Origin: Phallusia fumigata
Lineage: Eukaryota > Chordata > Ascidiacea > Phlebobranchia > Ascidiidae
NCBI GenBank assembly: GCA_008931825.1
Contig: QXVZ01034699.1
Location: forward strand, 84,849-148,848
Direction of reading: 5' to 3'
DNA: 64,000 nt
This document shows, one piece after another, positions 1 to 11,184 of the stretch. Every line of letters starts with the position of its first letter. Position 1 is the first letter of the stretch. The notes beneath the pieces were generated by a model, which saw only the letters and a list, made by a program, of their open reading frames with translations, searched no databases and had not been told where the DNA came from. The translations under genes and the position numbers were made by a program.

Positions 1-421
1 AAACATTTTCAAAATGTTTGTCACTTCATATCGAATAACCCAATCAATCATGGTAGTGGGACATACTTAATTTTGAGACGTTTGTCTTTTGAGACGACAA
101 AATTAAACATTTGCAAGAATTTTGTCAAAACAGAAAACTAAACTAANGCCAATGCATTGGACATTCCCATTTTTTGGGCCAAGTCAAAGTCCGACAAAAA
201 AAAATTTATTCGAAAAATCAGCTCGTTGAAAAAACAAGCGCTAACTGTTTGATTGCTCGTTGACGACTGTGATCAACTGTTTAACATTTTCAAAATGTTT
301 GTTACTTCATATCGAATAACCTAATCAATCATGGTAGTGGGACATACTTAATTTTGAGACGTTTGTCTTTTACAAAATTAAACATTTGCAAGAATTTTGT
401 CAAAACAGAAAACTAAACTAA
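1..421. repeat. Near-identical duplication around a single N (assembly junction)
   Basis: Bases 1-146 recur at about 281-421 with a few substitutions and a short deletion, and a single N sits at 147. Base 148 onward does not match the start of the window, which is what is expected if the first copy began before the window. The pattern matches four other single-N sites in this window and is best read as two haplotypes of one locus placed in tandem by the assembler, not as a biological tandem repeat. Confidence 0.7.
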
Positions 422-2403
422 ATAAAATCGGACTTGAACTTGTCGCTAAAAACGCAAGTCCAAGTCCGAGGTAAAAGTCCCATGCCGCTGCTTGTCGCCA
501 TTAAACTTTTGTGTTGTGTTGGTATGTGCAACACCGTTAAATATTTTGAAATTTTAACCTGGGACAGAAACTCTATGTGCAAATTTGTGAAAAGCATATT
601 AATTATTCCGAAACTTTTGATCTATAATGCTGTTAGACAATAAATGTAACGGTTAACATTGACATCTGTGATGTAATAACTTGTGTTCAAGTCTTAACCA
701 CAAAATGGTAAACTTGGTGTTAGGAGTCGTTAAAAACAACTTTGTGTAATGGACGTCTTTTGCCTCGATCAATATCGTTAGTCGATTTTGTACAAAATAA
801 CGATTATCAAAGTAGTGCAGTACGTGACGTACACAAGTCAAGGTAGTTTGAGTTTCCGTCCTATCTTAATGGTTTATATCTCAGATTAAGTCGAAGTTTG
901 TCACTTTGTCCTTTTTGTGGTGCAGAATGAAAATACTTGGTTTTCAACTTGTAAGTTAGTGCTTCCGCAGCGCATTTTTAACGAAGCACAATGTGTCGAT
1001 TGTAGAATGGTGACCATACTTTAGTGGTAAAAGTCCACATGCACTTATGTCCACAAATTAACTGCATGTTTTTAGTAAACCTATAGAGACCGCCTGAATC
1101 TGAAACAATAGAATTCCTAACTTTCCCAAAAGGTAAAAACGCTCAGGCAACGTTTCTTTTTTGTCATCCGGTTATTAACCTATCTAATTATTGTGGAACA
1201 GCAAAAAATAAATTAACCAATCTGAAATCTGTATAGGTATTCAGCGAGCGGGATAGATTTATTCTTCTACAAATTATGGAATCCAGTTAAACATCACTTA
1301 GCAATGTCAACATTAAACTACAAACGTCAATATTCTTACCGTAATAGAGTTGTCACGAAAACGACGAAAAAACGAAGTCTGATTAGGTTGCATATAAATA
1401 GGACTAAGAAGCTTGAAATCTACTTCAAGCCAAATGCAAACCCATCTACTGCAGTCCTAGAGCGGCGCCTATAGCGTTGCTAGAGATTCTGAACCAAGCT
1501 TTTAATGCCGGTATAAGTGGCTTATGCTTGGACGCCAGTTCAATGCAACTCCTAGGGAATTCCAGTCGAACCAGTACGGAAGGCAGTTTTACCTGGGAAA
1601 GGCAAAGCCAAATTGAAAGTCTGTGGAGATTATTCTGTTCCACTTTGAAGCGTGAAAACTAAAAACACTTCGTCAGGCAAAACCTTCTCTGGATAACAGG
1701 TCTTTTATTTTCTGGCGAACAACAGCAGGGGCGTTTAACCCGTCAACAGACGCCAGACAATAAGGTAAAAATTACGACGAACAATCGTGAGACGACGGAT
1801 TTGCCAAAGCCCGAGTTACTTTGTTTCGATGGTAACTCTTGCACTATGTGCGTTTTATGACAACTTTTGATGAATGGGTCTACCCGTGTGCAAAGTGACA
1901 AGTGAAACCAAACTTCCTTTTGTTATGTTATGGACGATAATGTATACCGCAAGGCTCGGTAAGTTTTCACAACAATTGGGGTCGCCCGTATATTGTTGCT
2001 CGAACCTATGCATCAATTTTAGTACATACCGCCGAAAAAACTGACCTTTGGATGAAGGTTATGTCGTTTGTCTCATTTGGGTTATTTGCTGATAAAAATA
2101 ATTTTGAAAATCTAAGCATTGCTAGACATTCGCATTTAAACATGCAACACACAACACAGGTGGACATGCTACAGTAAGATTAAGTTGCGTGAAACTAAGC
2201 TTTAGTTCGGTCATTTGGTGGAGTTCGTACAAACGAGGGCTGACGACGGAAAGCAAGCATCGATATGACCGATCTGCAAGACACTGCACAATTTGGCGCA
2301 ATGTAAGACGTTCAATGCAAAGTCGCACGGAGAAAGAGTATGGACAGTGCGACGAGACAGTTACGAGAGCAGAGGCCAGGCTGAGCAAAGGATAAAGCTC
2401 ATC
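422..2403. other. Gene-poor stretch, no supported gene
   Basis: Only short unrelated frames are open here, none with recognisable domains or splice logic. An open frame of about 60 codons near 1477-1662 overlaps another on the opposite strand and neither resembles a known family. The stretch may be decayed transposon sequence, because a BEL/Pao-like protease piece follows directly, but nothing in it proves that. Confidence 0.5.
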
Positions 2404-2850
2404 AAACACTGTGGTAATTCAATGTCGTGTGCATCAAAGACGTCCGTACATCAGAGTGGTCATAACGTGTATTTGAATATTGTCCCAGCAAGAGTCACTG
2501 GTAAAAACGGAAAGGAGATTGTAAGGTACGCCTTTCTGGACTCTGGTTGAAATTTGACGATGTACTCGTTACGGCTACTGGAATTGCTTAACATGAAGAG
2601 CGAAAAGATTTAATGTAACTCACATAAAGGGCGAAAAGATTTAATTTACTTAACATGAAAGGCGAAAGGACTTACGCTTTTAATATTAATGGAAAATCCC
2701 AGACCAACGATGGGACTGCCTTTAGCCTATCTGCAAAGCCGCTAGATGGCGGAAGTCATTGACTTGCCATGCGTGCAGTGTTTGGTGCGATACCTGTGTT
2801 TATCGTCACCAGATTGACATAGTTTTTGGTTTGACATCAAGCATTCATGA
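2404..2850 (+). pseudogene. BEL/Pao-type LTR retrotransposon remnant, protease region
   Basis: The + strand frame holds a run typical of the retropepsin region of BEL/Pao polyproteins: a segment of the V-x-V-T-G-x-N-G-K type followed by Y-A-F-L-D-S-G, where D-S-G is the aspartic protease active-site triad. A stop codon follows the glycine at once. Downstream pieces, out of frame with each other, keep a weak match to the region between protease and reverse transcriptase. No LTRs were found. It is a dead fragment; the family call rests on motif memory only. Confidence 0.5.
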
Positions 2851-3194
2851 TTTTCAGTTGGTTGTTTGTAGCGATCGATCGCACGTAGCTGTGTTCAGCA
2901 AAGTTTAAAATTTACTAATCGCAACACAATTTTATGATTACGTCACCAGTGTGACGTAACCGGATTTTTACTTAATTCAACGTATATGAAGGTCAGTTTT
3001 CGATGCTGCATTGCCATTGTGCACCTACCCAAACCCCACTACACCAGTAGATCAAAAGATATTAAATGATCTTTTTGTTTGCTGGGGTTTGCCAAATGCT
3101 GTTTACGCTAAGAATTTGTTGTCAATATGCTGGTCTGGTATAAAATATTTAACCTTTGTCTCTTTTATACACTGCCAGAATTAGGTCGCAGGTG

Positions 3195-3206
3195 ATTTTA
3201 TTTCAG
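3195..3206 (+). promoter_or_regulatory. Splice-acceptor-like site just before the POLDIP2 start codon
   Basis: A pyrimidine-rich run ending in CAG lies 9 nt before the ATG at 3216. It could be the 3' end of a 5'UTR intron or a spliced-leader trans-splice acceptor, which tunicates use. The sequence alone cannot separate these. Confidence 0.4.
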
Positions 3207-3215
3207 AATACTGAC

Positions 3216-5907
3216 ATGAAAACAGCTGTGCAGTTATTGTTTGGAGGACAACAAAAAACAGTTACATCTGGAATAAAATTTTGGAGTAATAATTTGATTG
3301 TAAACAAAATAGCTTGTACATATTCAACTAGGTAAGGTCCTACTACATTTTAACCCAATGTGCCCATTACCAATATTAACTCAATTAAGGTAGCGTTTAT
3401 GGAAGTAGATATTCTTAAAACATTGTTTTAAGGAGTTTCTGACATATTTAATACCATTTTTTGGACCAAAGACTGATTTGTTATTATTGTCAAAACAACC
3501 CTGCAGAACATGCAACCATTATAGTTGCGTGTTAACTGAGATAAAACAGACTGTCAAAAAAAAGTGTTTTAGTTAAAAACATTTTTAATATAGCATCTGC
3601 ATTGTGCCACTTGTACACTTGCAAATGAAAAATATATTGATAATGTTTATGCACACATGTTAAAAAACAATTTTATTTCATTTTCAATCTACCTGTTATA
3701 AATTGTAGATAACTATTTGACTATATAAGGTTGGGTATCCTACTCTAAACCACCCAAGTAACCTTACTTAAAATCTAGGAAGTTGGAACATGTTGGAATG
3801 CTGGAAGATTTACAAACCAAGGCAAAATATAAAACAGGTCAAATGTTTTTACACAAATTGTTTGCCTACCGAGGAGTCATTTTATTTCCTTGGGTAGTTC
3901 AAACTTTTGAAAGAAAGCCAGATATCCACATGCCACAGTAAGATTGACCATTTAGTCATTAATATTGGTAACATTTAAAACGTTTTGTCAGCTGATAAAA
4001 GTTTGAAAGAAAAAACACAAAAGGACACTTTTTTTCAGGGAAAAAGGTGTTGGAAATTTGTTGAAAAATGCTATCCCTGCCATTAGGACTTACTACCAAG
4101 TGTTAATGGACAGTCGTGACACACCTACAGTTGTAAGTAAAAGAAAAACAATGCTAATAAACTATTAACACCACAACCAATTATCATTTGCATGTATGTG
4201 GGCACTCATATGCTTGGCAGAAACAAATTTGTCATACAATGCCATGGAAATTAGGACATAATGTAAAGTGGTTTTTGTGCAATAAAAATATAGAAACCAC
4301 CACTACTCTAATTAGTGTGTAGGGTTGTATTGTATAATAAAGTTTGTTTAAATTAAAAAGGTTTCATCATGATTCTGTCCCCCATTGGGTTTGCTGTGTT
4401 TAATAAAGCCAATTTTTATCGACAACCTACTATGTAGATAATGTCAGGCTTGAAACAACTGGCTCTGGATAATCAGGATTTCTATATCGGGGATAAATTT
4501 GTACAAAAATGTTTATTTTTGTTGCCACACACCTCAGCCTGTTTATGTCAAGATGAAAATTCAGCATGTAAAGCATATTTGCAGCATGAGCACAAAACCA
4601 AAAGATAGTTCAAAAATACTTATAATTATTAGGCCATGCAAACTGAAGCTGTCACATTTCTATCTGCTGCTGATCTAGGAATGGGAAACACAAATGCTCT
4701 TTATACTATCCCTGGAATTGATTATGTAGGACATGAAGATATTATGCCATACACGTCGGTTGAAAGTGTTCCATTGCAGCATAAGTTGTTTGAAACATTC
4801 TTAAAAATAGGAGCCAATGAAGGTAAAATCAAGTTACATGGGATTACTTTGCAATTAACCCTGTTTTTATTCTGTAGAGTTATGCGCAACAGAATCATTC
4901 AACAACTGGCAACATACAAACCACTCTTGTTTGGAACTTAACAAAGTTTATCTTGAAACAACCAATAACATTCAAGTGACAGCAATGCCTTTTTTCTTAG
5001 GAGTTAAAGTTCGTTTTTACTGCTACTTTCTCCAAATAGGTCCAATAAAAAATGTCATTATTCACAGAAATCAAGAAAGTCTCAGCCAGCAGAATACTGG
5101 GTATGGTTTTATATCTAACACATTTGTAATATACCATTTATAATATTCTCAATCTGCCTTCCCATGTATGTTAATTCTTTAGTGGAGGTACTGCATAAGG
5201 GTGGAAAATCTTGGTGAGGCAAGTGTTCGATTACGAGAACGTAACTGGCGGATATTCAGCAATGGATCTGTCCAAGCAGTGAAGGGGCGTGGTGTCATAG
5301 GAAGGGTAAAAATGTTTTCTGTATTTAGTAGTTTTCATAGAAAAGGTTTTCCAACATGGTTGCATTAAAGTCTCATAATAATTTTGACAGACCAATAATG
5401 TTCATAAATAATCTCATTTATACATGGAAGCCGAAAGTGTTCTGATTTTTTATAGTCTTTGATATAAGATAACATACTTGTTCTCAATAATAATCGACTC
5501 CATACATGTCGTTGCAACACTTATATTGTGGCTATTTGTTTTTCACTGGTCCTTGAGATCCAGTACTTAATGGCTCATGTTTTACTTGACGTCATTTTAA
5601 AACTTTTATGCACTTTTGTTACTAATGGCCATCCTGTTTACAACGTTTAGGAACCGCTGTTGGATAGCAATCAACCAGCTTTCCAATACAGTAGCCATGT
5701 TTCTCTCCGGTCACCGAATGGACACATGTGGTTAGTGGTGATAAACTTGAAACTTTTTCCAAAACTGTTGACCTTAATCTGTTTTTAAATTTTAGGGGTA
5801 CATTTTGTTTTGAGACGGAAGATGGAGAACAATTTGACATCAGAATTCCCTCTTTTACCCTTGAAAGCAAACCTTTAAAATCCAATGATTCAAACAATGC
5901 TGGATGA
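3216..5907 (+). CDS. POLDIP2: Polymerase delta-interacting protein 2 (POLDIP2), complete
   Basis: Nine exons: 3216-3331, 3779-3937, 4039-4132, 4633-4822, 4878-5008, 5068-5100, 5183-5305, 5651-5730, 5796-5907. All junctions are GT-AG and phases close to give 345 residues (human is about 368). Residues 1-38 are basic and poor in acid, a plausible mitochondrial presequence. Next comes the YccV/HspQ-like half (YKTGQMFLHKLFAYRGV, HEDIMPYTS), then the C-terminal ApaG-type domain (WRYCIRVENLG, LRERNWRIFS, GRGVIGR, IPSFTLESK). In animals POLDIP2 is found in mitochondria and nucleus, binds DNA polymerase delta p50 and PCNA, and in the matrix affects the ClpXP protease. Exon 6 is a 33-nt microexon that keeps frame. 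The start was chosen because it opens the only frame joining exon 2 in phase. Confidence 0.96.
4190..4325 (+). repeat. 3' fragment of the hairpin-start intron repeat family
   Basis: This part of POLDIP2 intron 3 matches the 3' portion of a family seen many times in the window: a 'tgtgggnaccca' start, a run containing 'cagaaacaa' and 'ttagggac', and a final 'ccaccactactctaat'. It is degenerate and lacks the 5' hairpin. Confidence 0.55.
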
Positions 5908-6658
5908 CACAAAAGTAATCAATTTTATTCGTACTCTTGACTTCACAGACAATCTGTTGACAAGCAGCAAAAGAAAATGGAACATAAACCCCGTAGTTAC
6001 AGGATAATCCAAGCTGGTAGTATCAACTTTTGAATGAAACTGAATATGTGTTTATTTTGTTGAGCGAAAGAAGTCCTAGTGACACTATAGCACCAAAACA
6101 AGCGACATTATCAAATAAAAAAATCAAGTTGCTAACAAATACCAAAACTTTCCTCCACTGGGTGAATATTTTACTAAATTATCTAGTAGTTATGTTGTTG
6201 TACGATTGTGATACCAACTGATTTTCATTGGCTGGATATAGTGGCAACTGTTCTATGTTTTTATCTTCAAATACTTGAGAAGCTATCAAGCCAAAATTTC
6301 GTAAGCAATGTTGCAAGTATTGGGGGAAATTTGTTTTTGTTTTTTATTTCTGCACTATACCCAAGTCAAAAATATTTTAACATTTCAAGTCCGAATCCAG
6401 CTACTCAGTATCATGACCAATCATAAGGCTGCTACAAATCACCCCAAACTTACCTTAATATTAATGCCAATGTACGTTTGTGGCAAAGTGGTCACAACAT
6501 GGCGCCTAAACTAGAAGTTCTGGTTTGAATTGCCACAGTGAATCATTTCTAGTTTCAGCCCTAGTTTAAATAAAAAGTGTTCTTAAATAAATTTGGACCA
6601 AATATGTCGATCCCATTCCAGAATGTCCAACATGCATTTCGTTAATCAGGTCTGTAAA
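5908..6658. other. POLDIP2 3' flank, no other gene seen
   Basis: AT-rich sequence with only short open frames. An AATAAA at 6114-6119, about 207 nt past the stop codon, is the best poly(A) signal candidate for POLDIP2. Nothing else is recognisable. Confidence 0.4.
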
Positions 6659-7763
6659 TTAAGATAAATGTGTCATGATAATCGGATGTCTGGCATCGTA
6701 CGGAATAAACGCCGTTTCCAGTCGATCACCAACCATAGCAGCTAACACCGAAACGTGTATTCGCTGCGCGTATTTATTCAGCTCTAATTCTGCAGCATTC
6801 ATTTCGTCGACTGATAATCCGCGATTCTCTAGAACCACTGTCACGCTGAGCGCGTGACAGCAGGAACTTCTTGTACCAAAGCAGCCATGCAACACTCGTC
6901 TTCAAACGATGCAGTGAGAAGTATCGATTGATTATCCGCTCCACAATGGACTGCTTTTTCGCGATCAGGTGAATGGACACCTGCATTTTTACGGGGCTAA
7001 ACTCCGCAGGCAATGCGGGTAAATCAAACGGACCAGCAGGCCAACGATCCTCGAAATTTAACAAAAACTGTGGGCCGCGCAACCAACGCCCAGACGACAC
7101 CAAAGTTTCGGACGTCAACCCACGTGAAGGTCCGTACGCAGGTAAGCTTTGAGGGAACATGTTTCCAACTGGACGAATAACTCTGGCTTTCAATTTTTGC
7201 AATCCGGTTGATAACAAATGTAGAAAATCTCTTCCTCGGATTGCCAGTACTCTGAAGTACGGCAATTGAGTTTGTCCAAAACACAGAACGACATTCTGAT
7301 AGACCAAGCTCTCGTCGCATCATTTCATCCAGCTTCACGGATAGAACTCAATTCCAGCCTTGGGATTGACACTGTCATTAAGGGTGCTTCGACACTTACC
7401 AACAAGAAACACGCAAATCGACGTCGACGAATCCTTAGGTAACACATGGCCACAGAAGAAGCATCCGCGAAGTGGTGCAGTTCTAGACTTCTCTCTTCTC
7501 CAAAGTCATTGGCTTAAAACAACGAGGGAGGCACAGATCATGAAGTTTCGGTAAACGCTCAAGCTATTTCCTCCACTGTGTCGCTTCCGATTCGGGGATA
7601 AGAATCTCGACGAGTCATCGGTGTTTTCGAAAAATTGACCCCAAATCCAAACGTATCTTTATGCACATTCCAGTGCACACCGAGCACTCTTTCAGTTACG
7701 TCATCACTCAAGTTTCTATTTTGCACGACCTTTGCCCTCTCTTCTTCTGGTATCTCGGAAAGG
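6659..7763 (-). pseudogene. BEL/Pao retrotransposon remnant: RT end, RNase H and following region
   Basis: Read on the minus strand from 7763 downward. First is the end of the reverse transcriptase: the SEIPEEER segment, then ERVLGVHWNVHKDTFGF and a TRR motif, both typical of Pao-clade RT. Then comes an RNase H-like stretch (GLSECRSVFWTNSIAVLQ, RFSTFVINRIAKI) and the following segment (GRWLRGPQFLL, RLKTSVAWLLW) that precedes the integrase in these elements. The pieces lie in several frames with stops between them, so the copy is dead. A foldback element interrupts its upstream side. No LTRs or gag were identified. Confidence 0.7.
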
Positions 7764-8123
7764 GGTTCCTCTAAAATAGCAAGGTGGGCAAGGTGGGTGC
7801 TTCCTCCGTTAAATATTGCATTCAAGTGTGTCGCACGAGGAGGTTCCGGCGCCTTTAAAAACTACTTGGTTCGCTTGGTTTGCTTGGTTCGCTTGGTACT
7901 TCGTTTGTATCTGTATTTTTAAAATTTAATTATTTTACTAATCCCACCCCCCCTGACCCCAATAGCACTAACCGTCAACGGTAATAACAAAAACTGCCAG
8001 TTTTACCCTATTCAAATGCATTACTTCCGTATTTGCGGTACCGAGCGAAACAGCAAGCTTCTTCGTGCGACACGCCTGAAAGGGGAACCACCCACCTTGC
8101 CCACCTTGCCATTTTAGAGGAAC
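7764..8123. mobile_element. Foldback (MITE-like) element inserted next to the BEL/Pao RT
   Basis: Bases 7764-7799 (start 'ggttcctctaaaat', then a repeated 'gcaaggtggg') are the near-perfect reverse complement of about 8088-8123. Matching continues inward less well ('gtgtcgcacga' against 'tcgtgcgacac'). The centre contains about four copies of a 'ttcgcttggt' motif near 7866-7903. The element splits Pao-type coding sequence, so it inserted after that retrotransposon. No clear target-site duplication was found and no transposase is encoded. Confidence 0.65.
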
Positions 8124-9198
8124 CGGTTTTTTTGTGTATTCAAGGTCAAAAATTTCAGCAACCACTTGCTTAAATGTTTAGGTTCACGAAAGACCGAGGA
8201 GAAATACAATGGGTGGTTGTGGTGGTGTTGTTGCCAGCTGTAATTTTGGGCAAAAATAAACTTGCTGAAAAAAATGGTGGTAGTATGACAAAATTTTAGC
8301 AGTATACGATTTTATTACATAATCGTATCATACAAATTGTTTTTTTTGGTTTAAATATTAGACTATTTACTACTGTTTGTTTGGTTAGAGTTTGTGTTGA
8401 GGTTAAAATGATGCAGCAGTTTTGTGTTGAGCTTAGCAACATCTGACACAAATATTGAAAATCCTTCAGTTACTTATAGTAATATGTACAAATATCACTA
8501 ATTAGGAAAATTAACATAGTGCACTGACACCCTAAACAGTTTACAATCTTTGGCATTTACAGAAAAAAGACAGTTGCATGAAGTGCATTTTGAAAACTGT
8601 GACTTAAAATGCAAAATGACACTAACTGTGCTCATATTCNGGGGAACCACCCACCTTGCCCACCTTGCCATTTTAGAGGAACCGGTTTTTTTGTGTATTC
8701 AAGGTGAAAAATTTCAGCAACCACTTGCTTAAATGTTTAGGTTCACGAAAGACCGAGGAGAAATACAATGGGTGGTTGTGGTGGTGTTGTTGCCAGCTGT
8801 AATTTTGGGCAAAAATAAACTTGCTGAAAAAAATGGTGGTAGTATGACAAAATTTTAGCAGTATACGATTTTATTACATAATCGTATCATACAAATTGTT
8901 TTTTTTGGTTTAAATATTAGACTATTTACTACTGTTTGTTTGGTTAGAGTTTGTGTTGAGGTTAAAATGATGCAGCAGTTTTGTGTTGAGCTTAGCAACA
9001 TCTGACACAAATATTGAAAATCCTTCAGTTACTTATAGTAATATGTACAAATATCACTAATTAGGAAAATTAACATAGTGCACTGACACCCTAAACAGTT
9101 TACAATCTTTGGCATTTACAGAAAAAAGACAGTTGCATGAAGTGCATTTTGAAAACTGTGACTTAAAATGCAAAATGACACTAACTGTGCTCATATTC
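8082..9198. repeat. 558-bp segment present twice, joined by one N
   Basis: Bases 8082-8639 and 8641-9198 are both 558 bp and nearly identical; one C/G difference was seen about 70 bp in. A single N at 8640 separates them. The sequence itself is AT-rich and non-coding. The exact abutment at an N points to unmerged haplotypes or overlapping contigs rather than a real tandem duplication. Confidence 0.85.
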
Positions 9199-9590
9199 GT
9201 CAATTCCATTGCAGGGGTGGCAGCCATTATAAAAAGTCTATCCTGCCATCCCTGAAATTTCCAGGATTTGTTATTGTATTCTTGCTTTGAAACATATGTT
9301 GCTTGTACTGACTTGAGAGTTTGCTGAAAACTTGTTTCCACCAAACACGTGCTTAACTCAACTCAACTCACCAAACACATGCGAAGCATACAAATTTTAG
9401 TTTGTTAAATAACACAGGACAAAGTCCAATTTTTAATGTCTCTTGTGCTATATTTACCGACAGTATTAGTGATACCAGAGACTATAGTCATGCTATGAAC
9501 CATCAGGTGTACGTTGTGTATTTTGATCACATGTCAGACTGCTTGGATTTGATCATTTCGCCACCCCACACAAAAAAATTGACGCCTATG
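9192..9590. mobile_element. Short inverted-end element ('ggggtggcagcc' family), copy 1
   Basis: Shares 'ggggtggcagccattataaaaagtcta' style sequence, the internal 'gatcatttcgccacccca' block and the end 'ttgacgcctatg' with a second copy at 26025-26384. The left end here is degenerate ('catattcgtc' against 'cataggtgtc'). No coding capacity. It lies just before COQ7. Confidence 0.55.
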
Positions 9591-9630
9591 ACTGTGCTAC
9601 ACAGAAAATATTGTTTGATAAATGCTTTTT

Positions 9631-9659
9631 TGTTTGTTTCTAGAATAAAATAAGTTTAG
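9631..9659 (+). promoter_or_regulatory. Acceptor-like sites immediately upstream of the COQ7 ATG
   Basis: A long T-rich tract ending in CTAG at 9643 and a second TTTAG ending at 9659 lie 17 and 1 nt before the ATG at 9661. Such a strong acceptor so close to a start codon fits a trans-splice acceptor or a 5'UTR intron. No upstream exon was identified. Confidence 0.45.
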
Positions 9660-9660
9660 G

Positions 9661-11184
9661 ATGATTGCCCTGTATCAACAACAAGGAAACAATTGGGGAA
9701 GACTTTTTAAACATTATGTGCCTGTAGCTATTGTTTCAAAATGTTCCTTCAGTGGTAAAGAAAATGTGAAGACATGGAAACTTCATGATCGAATAATTCG
9801 AGTAGATCAAGCAGGTATTTAAAGTTTAACGAGTGCGATGTTTAATTATTACTGCAGTCAGAAATGTATAAATACCACAAACAATACAGCTAATACCATT
9901 TGCTAAAAAGTTATAGACATAAAATTACAAAATTAAAGTTGTTTTTTATCTATTTCAAAAACATTGATTGTATTCAATAAATTAAAGAAAACTTTTGTCA
10001 CCTTTTACTTAGAAATGATACAGCAGTATACACATATTATCCAGGGGAACTTGGTGCTGATAGAATATATGCTGGACAAATGTTTATCCTTGGAAAGACA
10101 GAAGTAGGCCCAATGATACAGGTTTGTATTTTCTGCATAAAATTGAGTAGGCGACTGTTATGGTTTTTGACTTTTTTAACTAAAATATCTTTTATAACTG
10201 TGAATGACTTTCCTTCTCAAAGAACAATGTCCGACATGGGTGATTATAACTTTTCAATCCTTTTTTTAAAGGTTTTTACTATAACCTGAACAAGATAAAT
10301 ACAATGAACATTTTAAGTTAATTAAAGGCGTTGTGGCAAACTACCTTCTGCAGTTGTTAGTTCCTTGTGTTTTAATCGTTTTGTTCACAATTCAAAAAAA
10401 TAGAAAGAAATGCGCGATAATGAATTGCTTTAAATATCCTCAGTTAAAACTAGTTTCAAATGTGTGAAATGCCCTAACTCTAAGTTAAGCTATTAAAGTA
10501 ATGGCTAGCCCTGTTAGAATTGTATTAACCAGTAAAATTTGCAATTTTATGAATGCACATGTTTTTTATTTTGAAAGCACATGTGGGATCAGGAGAAGAA
10601 CCATTTAAAAACTTTCAGCGAGTTTATCACTAAGTACAGAGCTCGCCCAACCATTCTCAGCCCAATTTGGAACATTGCAGGTATATATTGGTCAAATTTA
10701 TGGTGGTGTATTTAGGCAGGTACATGACCCTCGGAGGTAATTATAAGAGTGGCAAATATGAATGTATGCAGGGTAAAATTCAGTTTTATCAGTTTATAAC
10801 AAAACCAGGGTTTGTTCTTGGAGCTGGAACAGCAATGCTTGGCAAAGAAGCAGCAATGGCTTGTACGGTTGCTGTAGAAGAATCTATTTCAGAGCACTAC
10901 AATCAGTAAGTTATAACTGTATTGCAAGACTAATCTTAGAAATATACATTGAATTTATATGTAGGCAACTGCGCACGCTGCTCGCGGAAAGTGAGAAAAA
11001 TGAAAACTCTAAGTTGACCCATTCTGAACTACTTGCCACAATAAAACAATTCCGTGATGAGGAAATGGAACACCATGATATTGGTTTGGATTTGGATGCT
11101 GAAAAAGCTCCAGGTTTTTCATTCATTAAGTCGTCGATTCAACTGGGATGTGGTGCTGCAATATGGCTTTCTGAGCGAGTTTGA
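9661..11184 (+). CDS. COQ7: 5-demethoxyubiquinone hydroxylase COQ7 (CLK-1/CAT5), complete
   Basis: Five exons: 9661-9814, 10045-10121, 10578-10680, 10809-10905, 10965-11184; phases close to 216 residues, against 217 in human. COQ7 is a mitochondrial inner-membrane di-iron monooxygenase that adds the last ring hydroxyl in ubiquinone synthesis and works with COQ9. The carboxylate-bridged di-iron ligands are all visible: the E of [12 protein letters not shown], the E and H of DQEKNHLK, the E of [11 protein letters not shown], and the E and H of [13 protein letters not shown]. The [16 protein letters not shown] helix and the terminal AIWLSERV are also conserved. The first 40 or so residues are basic and look like a mitochondrial presequence. 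The gene appears intact. Confidence 0.97.

Noticed and set aside
1446-1662. Overlapping open frames on both strands near 1.5 kb
   Set aside because: Short, no domain match and no splice context; likely random or transposon debris.
7635-7922. Plus-strand 95-codon open frame
   Set aside because: It is antisense to the BEL/Pao RT remnant and runs into the foldback element.
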